A DNA stretch of 64,000 bases from Anarhynchus alexandrinus (lineage: Eukaryota > Chordata > Aves > Charadriiformes > Charadriidae). The notes beneath the pieces are model-generated. The model worked only from the letters and a program-made list of their open reading frames with translations, made no database searches and was not told the DNA's origin. This document shows positions 1 through 12,367 of this stretch, piece by piece. The stretch lies in contig VUYV01000290.1 in assembly GCA_008711295.1 (NCBI GenBank), positions 62,001 to 126,000 of the forward strand, given 5' to 3'. Position numbers and translations under genes: made by a program. Within the stretch, counting starts at the first letter, position 1; every line of letters begins with the position of its first letter.

Positions 1-723
1 TATTATTTTTTTAATTAATATATTGAGAGAATCGTCTACAGCACAAATTTGTTCATGGTCTGTTTTTAGTAGTCAGCCTCTGCAGATTCAGAGTGAGACT
101 ATGGAAGCGTGCAATGGCCTGACGGTTCCTAAGCTATCATCAATAACGTTGATCTATGTTTGGTTTATTTTTCTTTTGTATAATGTTAGTGCAGGCAGCA
201 TGCTGACAGAATATAGACCGCTTCACAAGCTGTCCAGGTAGTGAATCTTTTTATAAATGGGACTGGCACGTGGTTATGGAGTTCTGTGGTAGCACGTCGA
301 GAGAAAAGGGTGATTCAAATGCAAAGCAATTCTGACTTTATTCAGCAAAGATGTTTCTATGCAGTGCATCAAACTCTGCAGTAAGTTTTTAACTAGCACA
401 TCAAAGTCAACTTGCTGCTTTTAATTGTCTCTGAACCAGTGCTGATAACAAATCACAATGAGGATAAACCTTTTCCTTTGTGTGTGTTACATCACATAGC
501 ATCTGTTGTCCCTAGTTTCCCATTTTGACCTGTATTTTGACAGAAAGCCTCCCAAAATCCATGTACAAACACCTGGCTGTAGTTGCGTTTCTTAGGGCAA
601 GCTGTGTGCACCTTTCACTGGTCCTGTACTGACTGCAGGAATGACTGTATGAATTCCAAATGTACATTTGGCACAGGTGCAAAAATTTTGATCGTGCAAA
701 GAAGTAAAAACCCTTGGTCCATT

Positions 724-768
724 GAAAAGAGAGGAAAAAAAAAAAAAGAAGGGAAAAAAGAAAAGAAA
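724..768 (+). repeat. All-purine low-complexity tract
   Basis: About 45 consecutive purines, mostly A with G interruptions and including a run of 13 A. This is simple low-complexity sequence. The long open frames crossing it on both strands (lysine-rich on +, phenylalanine-rich on -) are products of this composition, not genes. Confidence 0.85.
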
Positions 769-2780
769 TTTTCCATGGTAACCTGAAAATTAAGTACTTT
801 GCTCTTGGTGTGTTCTGATTTCACTTTGAAATAAAGCCTTAGATCCCAAGCTGTAAGTCTCCTGGTTCAGCAGCAGCTCTATTTCTCAAGTAGAGGCTGC
901 TTGCCAGCCTTGCAAACTAAAGAGGATTTGGGAACCCAGAAGTCCTGGATCATCTGCGCCGGTTGCGAGCTCTCATAGAGCTTTGGGTTCTACTGTAGCA
1001 CCAAGAATGGGGACAGAAATATACCGATGTGCAGGGCAGGCAGCAAAACTAGCTCTGACCGAGTTAATTTGGGGGCTAGAAGCCAATGCTGGTGAAACAG
1101 CATTGCTTCCGGTACTGCATTGTGCCCTGTAGGCAAAGAGTCCCAGCTAGTGCTGAGCCTCCTCAGGCCCGCGGAGCTGCTGTGTTACCAGCTCCATGGC
1201 AGCAAGCCTGCAAGCTCTGAAGTCCCTGACTATGGATGTGATTTGACTGTGAAAACAGTTGCCATAAGGCATTGCTGAGGCCAGAGGATTTAGCGGGATT
1301 AAACAAGGGGATTGAACGCTTTTGTATAAATAACTAGAATACAGTTGTTAATGCTAAGAAACATTTTGGGTGGATATAAAAACCTCAAGCTTTAGGGTTT
1401 AACTTTTAGGGACAACAAAAAAAACCCCCTTCTAAGGGGTGACACATCCCAAATCTTACCTCTAGCAGGTTTTCTTGTTTCTTTTTCTAAGACACTTGGT
1501 ACGTGGCTCAGGCCAGAGGCAGGATGTTAGAATAGACGGGTCCCAGGTAAGACTCTGTGTGTCAGTGTTTATCTGTCTCCGATGGCTTCCTCTACTCTTA
1601 CTCATAATGAAGACTGAGAAGTGGTTTTGGTATGTTTATTTATTTGCAAAGCACTATCCAGCATTACTAAGGAGTCGTGCATGTGAGTAAAGTGTACGTT
1701 GGCATGAGCCCCTCTCATTAGTTGGACAGCAACAGCGGATCCTCACTGGCTGTACTTGTTGTTCCAGTAATCAGGCATCTTCACAGAAACACGTCAAAGG
1801 GTGGCAAGGAAAAGAAAAATCTCACCTTTCATTAGGTTTGCTTCTGTGGGCTGAAGTTATGACTCAGTTTTCAGGCATGAAAAACACCCATAGTACCACA
1901 CCTCCCTGGCAAAGCCAGGTGCATGAGCGCTCCAGAGGCTTATTCTTGAGGGAAACACTGGAAAGGCACTCGTTCTCCATGCCTGAATAACATCTAGTGT
2001 TGTTACCTCAGGCATTTTTCTGTCCAGCCCTGTTAGTACAAGGGTGTCGTACAGAACTGTTGCTTTGCTTGCAATAGCATTGCAGCACATAAAATAAAGG
2101 TCAGTAGCTGCGACCTAACAAGTTTAACAAGAGAATGCACAGATTTTGAAAGCAAAATTAGTCAGTGGCGCCCAGTTTTTATCTCTTTGGTGCAACTGAA
2201 AACTTTCCATGATCCCTTTCCCAGGTTATGGGTGGGAAACTGAACACACCCAGGGGAAGGAAATGCTGGAGCCCCCTGTGTAGTTTGAAGTGGAGTTGGT
2301 AGTAGGGCTGTGCCTGTTACAGTCTGCTGCCTTTAAAAGAAACAAGCAATGTTCTTCAGGTTTTCATACGTGCAGATGGGCTCCCAGTTCTATTTCTTCG
2401 TGTAGTTTTTGTTTCTGATGATCTTCTTTTGAGCTAGGGTTCATTGTGGAAGTACTAGAAGTATCACAAAAACGTGCACTTTACAGGATTGCCAGATAAA
2501 TTTTGTGCTTTTAATCAGTTAACGTCTGAGGACTAAGTAAACACCTGGTTCTTTGAGAGATGGTTCTACTAGCTCTTGAACTGTGACTGTGGGCCAAATG
2601 TCCTCAAACTAGGTGGAAGAAGACTCATAAAAGGCAGAATTAATGAGGTCCTGTAGTCTGAGCAAGGCTCGTTGACTTGCCAGATCCTACACAACCAATG
2701 ATTTAAGCAGCATGAATTACAGAGGCACTATCAGTGCGAGTTGCAACTTTATTATGCTGGTATAAGTTGCTGCATTTTTT

Positions 2781-2803
2781 CATCCTTCATTTAATGAAGG
2801 ATG
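2781..2803. repeat. Perfect 10-bp inverted repeat, 3-nt loop
   Basis: The arm CATCCTTCAT is followed by TTA and then ATGAAGGATG, its exact reverse complement. It would form a tight cruciform or hairpin. The centre (CATTTAATG) is AT-rich and could also serve as a symmetrical protein-binding site. Nothing nearby indicates a function. Confidence 0.75.
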
Positions 2804-5800
2804 CTTTGAGGTTAGAAAGCGCTCTGGAAAGTTCTAAGCAAGTGAAATGCTGCGATTCCTGCTAAAACTCTGACTTCAGACAAAGCTTTTTCCGTATAGG
2901 ACAGAAGAATGGGTCTGGGCATATTTTTTCATCCTCTTCTGTTCTTGTGAATGAGAAAGCAAGGATCTTGCAATGTTTAATATATGTGCAAGAGTTCTAT
3001 CTGCCTGCAAGAGCAGGGAGATGACTTACACTGGTGCTCGTTCTGCTGCTCCACAACTGCATAATGTCCCGCTCCTTTCTTTGTCTTTTGTCCACTGAGA
3101 TCTGTGGTTAGGTGTCCATGACAGTCACGTAGTTAAGCGACACTCAGACAAAAAGCTCCGAAGCAAAATCTTCTTTATTGTAATTCCTTTAGCTGTCCCT
3201 GCTCACAGAAAAGACTTGGGGAACTTTAGCGAGACTTTTTTTTTTATTATTTTGCTACAGTGCATGCTACTATACGTTAAAGTATATCTTCAGTGCTAAA
3301 AGGGACATCCATTGAGATCTAAGCATATTTTCTTTAAAGTGGCTCTTTGTAAGCATACCTACTTATTCCTGTCATCTTTATCTGCTCCCTCTGCATGAGA
3401 AGGGAATGCAGACTTCCCTCCTTCTACAGCTCAGGAATTTTGAACCCTGTGGGACACCACACAAAACGCGCTCTCTGGTATAGCTAATGACTTTGTTCTG
3501 TTGCTCACATGAAAAGCTATTTTGCCTTGATTTCAGCCTTTGTTCTAGGAGATGTTCGTTCTAGTAAAAATCGCAAATAATGGAAACAGTTTTCTTTTGT
3601 GCAGATTCATTAATGGGCCCAGGCCTCCCAGTTAACTGCTTTGCTGGAAGTAAAGGGAGTATCCCACTCACAGAGTGATGCTGGAATTAGAAGCTGAAAG
3701 ATAGTTCCCAAGCAGGGAGGGAAACTCCCAGTTTCTTCTGTCCAGCTGAACTACTTCTGAAGTAGGAAATCAAGTGTTGATTTTTTCATATGCAAACGTG
3801 GCTAGGAGGAGTCTAGCTAGAGTGCATTTTGTGCACGTTTTCTAATTGTCCATGTAGTTGGTGGAGTGATGTTAGCCAAAAAAAGGGGACAAATAGTGTC
3901 ATAATTGGACAGTTGGACTCTAATGCATCAGAGTAATCTTTTGTCTCTGTTGCTAATGTCCAGGGCCATTCCCAGTTTCACGTTCATTTCCTATTTCACA
4001 GGCTGTAGCTTTCTGAAAACCTCTCTCCTCCTCTTGTCCAGAAGTGTCCACAAGAGCTCTGCCCAGGGCTTGATTTGCTGGATCCAGGTCATGCTGATGT
4101 GACATGTCTGTGTTTGCCGATGTCCAAAAGAACCCCTTCAGTGAGGTGATGCAGGCAGCAGCAGGGCGGTAGCTCCTTAGACCTTTCTCATGCATGAACT
4201 GGCCTGTCTAGTGCAGGTGTGGTTCAGTGTGACCTGGATGTCACACTTCCAGGTTCAGAACTCACATGCTACTAAGACCCTTGGCTCGTTTTATGCTTTT
4301 ACAACCATTCATTAGATTATGTAGTAAGTAATAAACTTTCCTGCTCAGTTGAATATTTAAGCAGATCTGTTCTCTTGTAGTTTATGATGCTAAATTTGCT
4401 AGCCAATTTTCATGAGCCTTGCGTACAATATCAGAGTTCTCTGGATAACACATCCTGTAGCTCAGTTAGTACAGTGTACTGGTATGTACGGTATTTCAAG
4501 GTGCTTGAACTGGTACCAATTGTTCTCTGTTCTCTGCTGTGCTTTTGAAAAATATATCTACAGCTATGACATCTTTGACCATTATTGCTAAGTGAGGCAG
4601 AATGAGGCTCCCTCACACATTTGGGCAGGGTAACACCAGTGATAGAACTGGAACTCTGAGAGCTAGACTCTTGGTTGTTGTGGTGTATTCCAATTCAAAG
4701 TATCTTGGTTAAGTTAGGAGAGGACTAAGACAGACATATCAAAACTGAATTAAGCCTTTGAAGGATTAGAAGTAGTAATTATAATCAGACAGACATTTAA
4801 TTGTATGCAGCTTAAAACAATGCCTGTGTTTTCTTTAGCTTGTGATATATTAAATCTTCTGGTATGTTATGCCAGTTCAGAATAGATTTTTTTTTTTTGT
4901 TCAAGGCTTCAAATTCAAAATTAAAGGCTTCCAAAAACCTTCTTTTTGTGAACTGTCCTGTGAAGTTTATGATGACAAATAGCATTTTGTAATTGATTTT
5001 TTTTACATTAGCAGCAGATCCATCTAAGCGTGACCAGGGAAGCCAGGAACTTGCTGCTGTCAAACTTCCTTGAGAACCTGCTGGAGGTATAATGTGCTTT
5101 CCAATATCTCTGTGCTACCATGATCTCTAATCTAGAGGGCAAAAAAGGAATAGGAGGAAGGATGTGTTTAGTGAGAAAGTCCTCAGAACTGATTGCTGGA
5201 GGTGGTGAAGAAAGCTGACAACATAATTGCTGTGGGGACTTGCCAAGACAGTGTTCATCGGCTGGGCTGAGGGTAGCACTCCATGTAAAGTAGGTACAGA
5301 GAAAAAGGATAAAAACCTGCCTGTTAGGTGAGTTTAATGCATAACAGGCAGAGTAGAGTGGGGGCCAATTTAGCATGCTAGGAAGAAGAGATGAAGCTTG
5401 AGAAGCATAGAGCCACAGAGACAGTAACCTTGCCATCATGAGATCCAACAGAATTGCAGTCTTCGTCCACAGCGACTGCTGCTTTGGCCCAACTCTCTTG
5501 CCTTGTGCTCCCGATGTTAAAGGAAGGGAATGAAAGGCAAGAGTATAGCTGTCACCTTCCATTTGCTGGTGTGCCTAAAGGTTGTAGAGGTGAATGCCTG
5601 GAGGCTGGACAGCTGGGGATTCAAGAAGAGACAATCTTGTTTTTGCTGCTGCCCTTGGGGCATGTCTCATTGTGCGTGTCTGTGCCTCACTGGTCTGCCA
5701 AGACCTTTTTGCTTTATCTGCCTTACAGAATTCTGCAATGGAGGCACGCCACTTTCTCGCGTGTCTTACGTGATAGCTTGGTGGACCTAAAGAAAGGTTT

Positions 5801-8005
5801 GTGGCTGAAAACTCGTGCTTTCTTTTGGGGCCCTATACACTAAGGGATATCTCATGTTCTTGGCTCTAGCTCTTATTTGACATAAGTACTCCTTTTGAAC
5901 ATTCTTCTTCATTCTTGATCATTATCTAGATGTGGCCCTGAAACACTGCTCTCCAGGTATAGTGCATTTCTTCACCTCACTGCCTTATTCATGAATTTTT
6001 AGTTCCTGAGGACATAGCGAAGCGGGGGATTTACCTCTAGTCCCTTCTATTTATAAAATAGAGAGCGAGCTTTCAGGTCCTTACACTTACCCTGCTTGTA
6101 GCAGATTCTCAGAAACCAGCAACTTATCTGATATGATGGAGGAGACTGTGTAAAATGTGATGTATAATCTCTTCATCTGCCCATTGAGTTTAGACCCTAT
6201 CTTTTACACTGGCAAGTGAAAACCACTCATCATGATGCTGGTAAGTATGGGAGCTTTGCAGGGGTGGTAGGTTTAAATACTAAGGGCCTGCCCTAAATTA
6301 TTTGCTCTGATAATTAAGTTTTCTCTGCTGTTTGAAGCGTATACCCATCAGCCATTAGCATTTAACCTAAGACTGAGTATTTGGAATTTGTCTACATATT
6401 TGTCTATATATAAAAACAGGTAAGATATTGAGATGTTGGGGTGGAAGATAAATGTGCATATTGGAACATTTTTTATACTGACTATGTTTTTCGTGCTCAT
6501 ATTTTTCAAGTATTTTATCAAATTTTATCAATATTTTAATGTCACTATTATCTTCAAAAGTAGTTTTAAAATATGGTCTGTTTGACGCTTTTAGCTTCAT
6601 TCGCTGTGTTTAAATGATCTCTGAACAGCGTAGGTTTTTTGTAAATTTATTCATCATTTGAAATTGTCTTGATGTGTAGATTGTTCTCAAGCAGCGTGTT
6701 ATGACTACACAGGATACAAAATTTGAGCTGTGTTGGTTACTTTGATTGGCTTGGAGTCAGGATTTGGGTGCAGATACTTGCAATTTCAAGTCTCAAATTT
6801 GATTTCCACAAACATTTCCTAACATTCATCTTGTTCCTGCCAATGGGTTTGCTTGCTTAACAGAAAGCAGAAGCAGCTGAAAATATTTGCTAGTTGTTAC
6901 TACTGTAGTTATTTTGGAGATATTACACTATTTCAGTTAATCATAGTCCTATTTTTACATGAATAATTAGAAAAAGAAAAACAAAGACTATACCTGGTCT
7001 AGTGTCTGTGAAGCACATTGAGAACCTTCTAGAAAAAGGAAAAATAAACAGCAAGTGGAGGATAGCATTGCTTTAGTGACATTGCAGTAAACATGCTCAT
7101 TCATGAGTAGCGATTTCTAGAAAAAATCATCTTATACATAAGGTGATTAAGACAAGTAAACCCAGCATTGCTTCTTTGTTGTTAAACAAAGATGTTATTC
7201 TCGCACTTGTAAGATTTAGTAAGACATTAAGCATGTGTGCATGATGTCAAGATATTGGCTCTAGCATGTGTTCTTTCAGCCTTTATAGTTTGTGATGACA
7301 TAATTAGGTACATTCTGTGAAAGTAACTTAAAATGTTACTGTCTGTTCCAATGAATTGAATGCGTTTGGTCCAGGATATCTTGCTGGAACATTTGCACAG
7401 CCTTTTGTCTGGAGGCTCGGGGAGTTCAGAAGTGAAACCGTCTTTCTTTTGTTCAGTGCAGTCACGTGTCTGCAGGTTTCCATATGTTTCCAGCATCCAG
7501 AGATGCTGTCACCACTGAGTGCCTAATAAGAACCCAAGATCCCTGGCTAGAATCATCCTTTGGATTTCCTGGCCCAACGAACAGCTGTACCTCATTGCAG
7601 TTTGCAGTCAAACTGGTGCTCAGCCTGGAACTGAAACTGCTGGCTTAGATACTCAGAGGTACAGATCACCAGGCAGTACTTAACTTGCTAAGCCCAAGCT
7701 CTCTTTGTTTTTCCCACTTGTCCTGTCTTCCAAATGTCTGTGAAACTCTTGTAATTAGTTTACCCTTCTGTTGCTGGCTCCTAGTTATTAAATACCGTAC
7801 ACTTGGTACATTCCCATTCTTCTCAGGATCCCAAAGCACTTGGAGACCTTAATTCACAACACCTTCTGAAACAGATACTTAGGGCATCTATTTTAGAAGC
7901 AGCTCAGCTGGAGGGCAATAGGCTAGCTCACCCAAGGTAAGACAAGCATGTCTGTACACAGCCAAGAATAGGCTGCAGGTGTCCAGGCTCCAACTTGTGC
8001 TACTG

Positions 8006-8025
8006 TATTATTATTATTATTATTT
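8006..8025 (+). repeat. (ATT)n microsatellite
   Basis: A short uninterrupted trinucleotide run of TAT/ATT units, about six units long. This is a standard microsatellite and may vary between individuals. Confidence 0.85.
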
Positions 8026-8240
8026 GGTTTTGTAATAATATGTACAACAAATGTATTGTAACTTAAAACAAAAAAGAAAAAAGGGGAAAGCATACAGTCA
8101 ATAAGCTGTTGTTGAATTTCTAGTGTTCGCTGTCCAGTGCCACCAGGAAAAAAAGGTAAGTTGGGTTTTGGTTTGAAATCCAGGCTGAGTTTGTGTATGT
8201 ATACCAAATCATGCTGAGAACGTATGTAAGAACAAGACAC

Positions 8241-8280
8241 CCTGCCTCCGCCCCCTACCCCCCCCCCCCCCCCCCCCCCN
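8241..8280 (+). repeat. Poly-C tract with assembly gap base N
   Basis: C-rich sequence leading into 22 consecutive C (8258-8279) and ending in a single N at 8280. On the minus strand it is a long G run preceded by further G blocks, which can form a G-quadruplex. The N and the exact run length suggest that the assembler could not resolve the homopolymer. The long glycine-rich open frame on the minus strand (7923-8318) comes from this run. Confidence 0.9.
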
Positions 8281-11200
8281 GCTGTCTCTGGAAGAGCTAC
8301 ATTTCTGGAAACTAGCACTTTTTAAGACAGAGTGGACAAAACAGTAGTAATTTGCAGCTGAGGTCCTTCATCAGTCTGGAATTATTCTAGCTATATCAAC
8401 TCCTTGGTTGCTATAAATCAATTCTTCTTACTCCTGCTCTGTGGCTGTGCTCAAAATGAGCAAGACTAGTTGTAAATGTTCTTTTTTTAAAATTTCAGAC
8501 TTGGGACTCAGCAGGATTTTGACACTGCACTATTTATAAAAGGGTAATTGTGGTTAGATTTCATAATATAAGAGCTTGCTTTGGGAGGGGAACTGAAGTG
8601 AGGTATGTGTGTGTGGTGCTCCCTGGATCTCAGAATAACGACTGGTTCAAGCTGCTTTTTCAAATATGTTGCCACTCAGCTGAGAATGGAAAAAAAAACT
8701 TGGAACGTGCTCCAGTCTGGACTTGGCCATAGTGGTTTTCTCTCTCGGGAGCTCAGCTGGCCTTGCGCATGTCTTCAGGGTGGAGACTTACAGCTTTTTC
8801 TGGGCTCTCCAAAAAGCTGCAGCGGGGTTGTGTTTGTGGGTTTTTAAAAGCCGTGGTTGTTGTACCAAAACAGCTGGGCCCTGGACACAGAAGTTTCCAT
8901 CTCAAGTCCTGAGCTGATCTGTTCAGAGCTCTGTGGATGAATCACTCGCTGCCTGCCCGGGTAGGGGAGGGACTCACAGTGTACTGAATTTGAGTCATTC
9001 AAGATGGGTGATCACACTTGGAGGATGGTCTCGCTCTACGGGTTGTGGTGAGAGGCAGTGAGTCAGGCTCTGGTGTCGAATCACCTGCTGGAGGAACTGC
9101 CTTCTCTCTCTCAACTGAACCTAAAGCATATTCGATCACCTAGGATAGGCACCTCTAACATAACTCGTGTGGATCTCTTCCCCGCCCAGAACTACTTTGG
9201 AAATTGTCAGGATTCAGCGTAGATGCCCAGTTTTCACATGCATGAAGCCAGATGAACGATCGGAGTCAAAGTTCGAAGGTGGCCTTGCAACCTAGGATAA
9301 TAAACAGATGTACAAAGAGGAACATAACCGTGGGGGAAGTGAGAACAAGGGGTGAATAATATCATGTGGCTGCTCTGAGAGACAGACACACACCCTGCCA
9401 GTGTGATGGTGTTTAGTTCTCTTTCAGTTAACAGTAATGCACCTGATAAAATGGCAGATGGGCAAATAACAGCTCCTGGAGGGGCATGCCACAGACTCTA
9501 CCTGGCCCCCAGTCAGCCCTTCATCTTCTGCAACCTGTTGTGCTGTACTGAAAACGGTTTCATTGCTTCACTGACTACAGTGCAGTTACTGGCTGAGGAC
9601 CTCGCCTCGGATCCAGAGAGAGCTTCAGAGAAGCTTGCATCTGGATGTCTGTGGCTTGGGGTCATCTCTAATTATAAGTAATGACTCTTCTTTCTGGTCG
9701 TCAGCTGCAATAGCAAGCTGATTTAAACTAAGTTACAGCAGAAAATAGTTTCTAAACTACCTCTTGTTTCCATGCTACTTACATAGGAGTCAGCATGTGC
9801 CTGACTGCTTGACGAGCGCGTGGCTTTCTCCTTTTCTTGACTCCTAACACAGCAATAAAACACAGTGGGGGTTCTTTGCCTTCCCCAAGCCACACAGGCA
9901 AGGAGAACAGATCAGAGAAGGACCCGTGGGCCAGCATAACTAACCAGAGGATGAGGAGGGAGATTTCCAAATCCTTTGAGAATATTTGGCATGGAGTTCC
10001 CTCCTCCTGGCGGTTCCCTGTGTGACAGGGCTAGGCAACATAGTCCTGAATGCAGACCTGTGCCTTAACAGCCTGGCTGAGCCCGCAGGGGTTTGTTTTG
10101 AGAGTGGTTGTCCCATCTCCTCCATGTTTACTTGAATGTGGAACGATGTTTTCACAGCAAGGAAAACTGTTGATTTTTTAAAAATAGTGTGGCATCAAAT
10201 TCTGGTTTTATAAAAGACAGGTAGAGAGAAGAGGAGGGGTAGCTGTTGCATCTTAGAAGCAATAACTTGCATGCAGCTGGTGTGTTTATATTTGTGCAAG
10301 GAGCTATTCCCTGAGGTGCCTGCCTTGTCTGACTGTATGTCTAATATAATTCCCTTAAGGCTGACCTCTGCTTTCAGCACAGAACGCCGCGGGATTACTG
10401 CTGTAGCTGAAATATTCCATGCATCCAAGTGTCCCACTTGCAGAGAAATTTGCTAAGCATGTTCTCACTGTGGGAACGTTCCCAACTCTTTCAATTGTTA
10501 AAAAGATATATTGCTTCCCTCATCCTTAGATCATCATTTGGCCCATGTAGGACTGCTATTACTTGGCATTCTAAATTTAGCAGTGTTAGACACCTCAAAT
10601 TATGAGTTCGGTGCCCAGCAAAACTGCCACTCAGAAGGAGAAAAAAAATATTTTTCTCTCCTTCATAATAGATTCTGTTCAAAGTGCTTTCATTTGATGA
10701 AAAATGTTTTCTTTAAACCATTAAAAAGAATGGAGAAGTATGCCAGACAGCCTCACTTAAGACAAGTTGGCATGGAACAGGACATGAAGAGAGAGGAGAG
10801 AAAAAAAAAACAAACACGTGGAGCATTACTACTACTGGGCTGAGAAACAGTACCACTTCACACCAAGAAACTAACTGGACCTTGACCAAGGACACACAAA
10901 ATTGGCAGCATTTTAGGCCTTAATACAGAGTTTGTGCTTTAATGATGGCTGACTGAAACCTGAGCATTGATGTAGAGATGATATATGAACAGGACCTTTT
11001 TGGGTCTACTTTTTCTAATTTTAATTTTAAAATAATATAGCTTTAAATCTAAAACCAAATATGAAACACGCAGTAGGACATAGGCATTTAAGCTGCCATC
11101 TTCTCCTTTGTAACTAGCAGATGGTGTCACAATTGAGACTTTAATTTGTGTATACATAAACAAACCTCATGTCTTCCTGGCTAATAAAATACTGCACGTG

Positions 11201-12352
11201 AGGTGCAATGACATTACTTCATAGCTCTTACCTCCCTTCTTTCGTTTATGCATTTGCAGCACAATATCCTCTAGAACTATGATAAATGTGAGGGTTTTTT
11301 CTACTTACTACCCGCTTCTGCTCTGTCTGCTAGGCTCTTGGAATGCCCTGGAAACCTTCTGCCATGCAAAATGTAGTAGGATAAACATGAATCACTTCCT
11401 CTGTGCTGGTTTCCTGATACTTTGTTTTGAGTCCCCAGACCCTGGTTTTGAGATCTTCCTGGTAGACATTGTTATTTCTGAATTAGCTTGGGTCTGGCTG
11501 TAATTCTTGGGAATCCTGGGAGACTGCCTCAAACTTTTTTTTTGTTAATCCACTGGTTATCCACACTGTGTATGAGTCGATAGGTGCCTTGAAGTACCTC
11601 CATCCACAGGAAATTGTGGGGATTGAGGATGGAGACCTGCATGTATTGGCCGTGCTATTCCTTCCACTGTGGGTGGGCGATGCGTGCCGGTGGGTCTGTC
11701 CTCTGTGTAACGTGGATGTAACAGGGTTGTGCCCTCAGGTTGGGGAACTGATGTGAGTGTGTCCCTGTGCCAGAAAATCCTTCTTTCCTGGAAAGGTAAC
11801 CCTGTTTTCTGAACATGTTTCGCCCCCTGCCCCCCCTAATTACCCCTCAGCTCTTTCAACAATACTGCTAGAAGCCTTTCCTTGCCTTTGGACCTGCACT
11901 TAGTAGGGAAGCAATTTAAACCATCCAGGCATGAGATGCAGCGTAATCAGCATCTGCTCTCTCCCATTTTGCCACCTGCAACGTATCTGCAGTAGCCCAA
12001 GGGGCTGTGTTCACACAGCCGTGCTGCGGTAGGGGAAGACCGGTTCTCCTCTGAGTGGTTGTCCGCATGCACCTCACATGTTCTTGTCCTAGTGGCAATG
12101 GTCCAGTGTGACCTCTAGCTATCCTCTTCCCACCTAGCTCCTGGGAATTAATTTGGCTTGTTTACGTAGTGTTTCCAGTCATGGAGTTGAGTTTTCAAAT
12201 CATGGCACTTCAGTCTGCTGCGTGGTCTGGATTTTTCTCCCACATGTGCTTACCAGAGCTTTGCATTTAATGTGAAAATAATACATGACTTCTACAGTGC
12301 TTTCCATTCTTTAGAGTCCAAACACGTCAGGAAGGAAGATAATGCTTAGGTA

Positions 12353-12367
12353 GCACGCTAAGCGTGC
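12353..12367. repeat. Short perfect hairpin GCACGC-TAA-GCGTGC
   Basis: Six-base perfect inverted repeat with a 3-nt loop. It carries two CpG dinucleotides per strand in an otherwise CpG-poor neighbourhood. A stem this short is expected by chance. Confidence 0.5.

Larger units (their letters stand above)
1..8240. other. Gene-free noncoding stretch
   Basis: I see no supportable gene here. Open frames are short, overlap on both strands and lack recognisable domains; the longest (184 codons, minus strand, about 5008-5562) has no motif and is within chance for this much sequence. The stretch is moderately AT-rich, with poly-T/poly-A runs, an all-purine tract near 724-768 and a small perfect inverted repeat at 2781-2803. 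A donor-like CTG followed by GTAAGTAT occurs at 6241, but the segment upstream of it has stops in all three frames. Intron or intergenic DNA cannot be distinguished. Confidence 0.7.

Noticed and set aside
5008..5562. 184-codon open frame on the minus strand
   Set aside because: No domain, no coherent splice context and a length within chance for six frames over 64 kb. Overlapping + strand frames at 5454-5843 are equally unsupported.
6113..6240. Exon-like segment before the strong donor at 6241
   Set aside because: All three frames contain stops and the acceptor is moderate; weaker than the 46636-46758 case.
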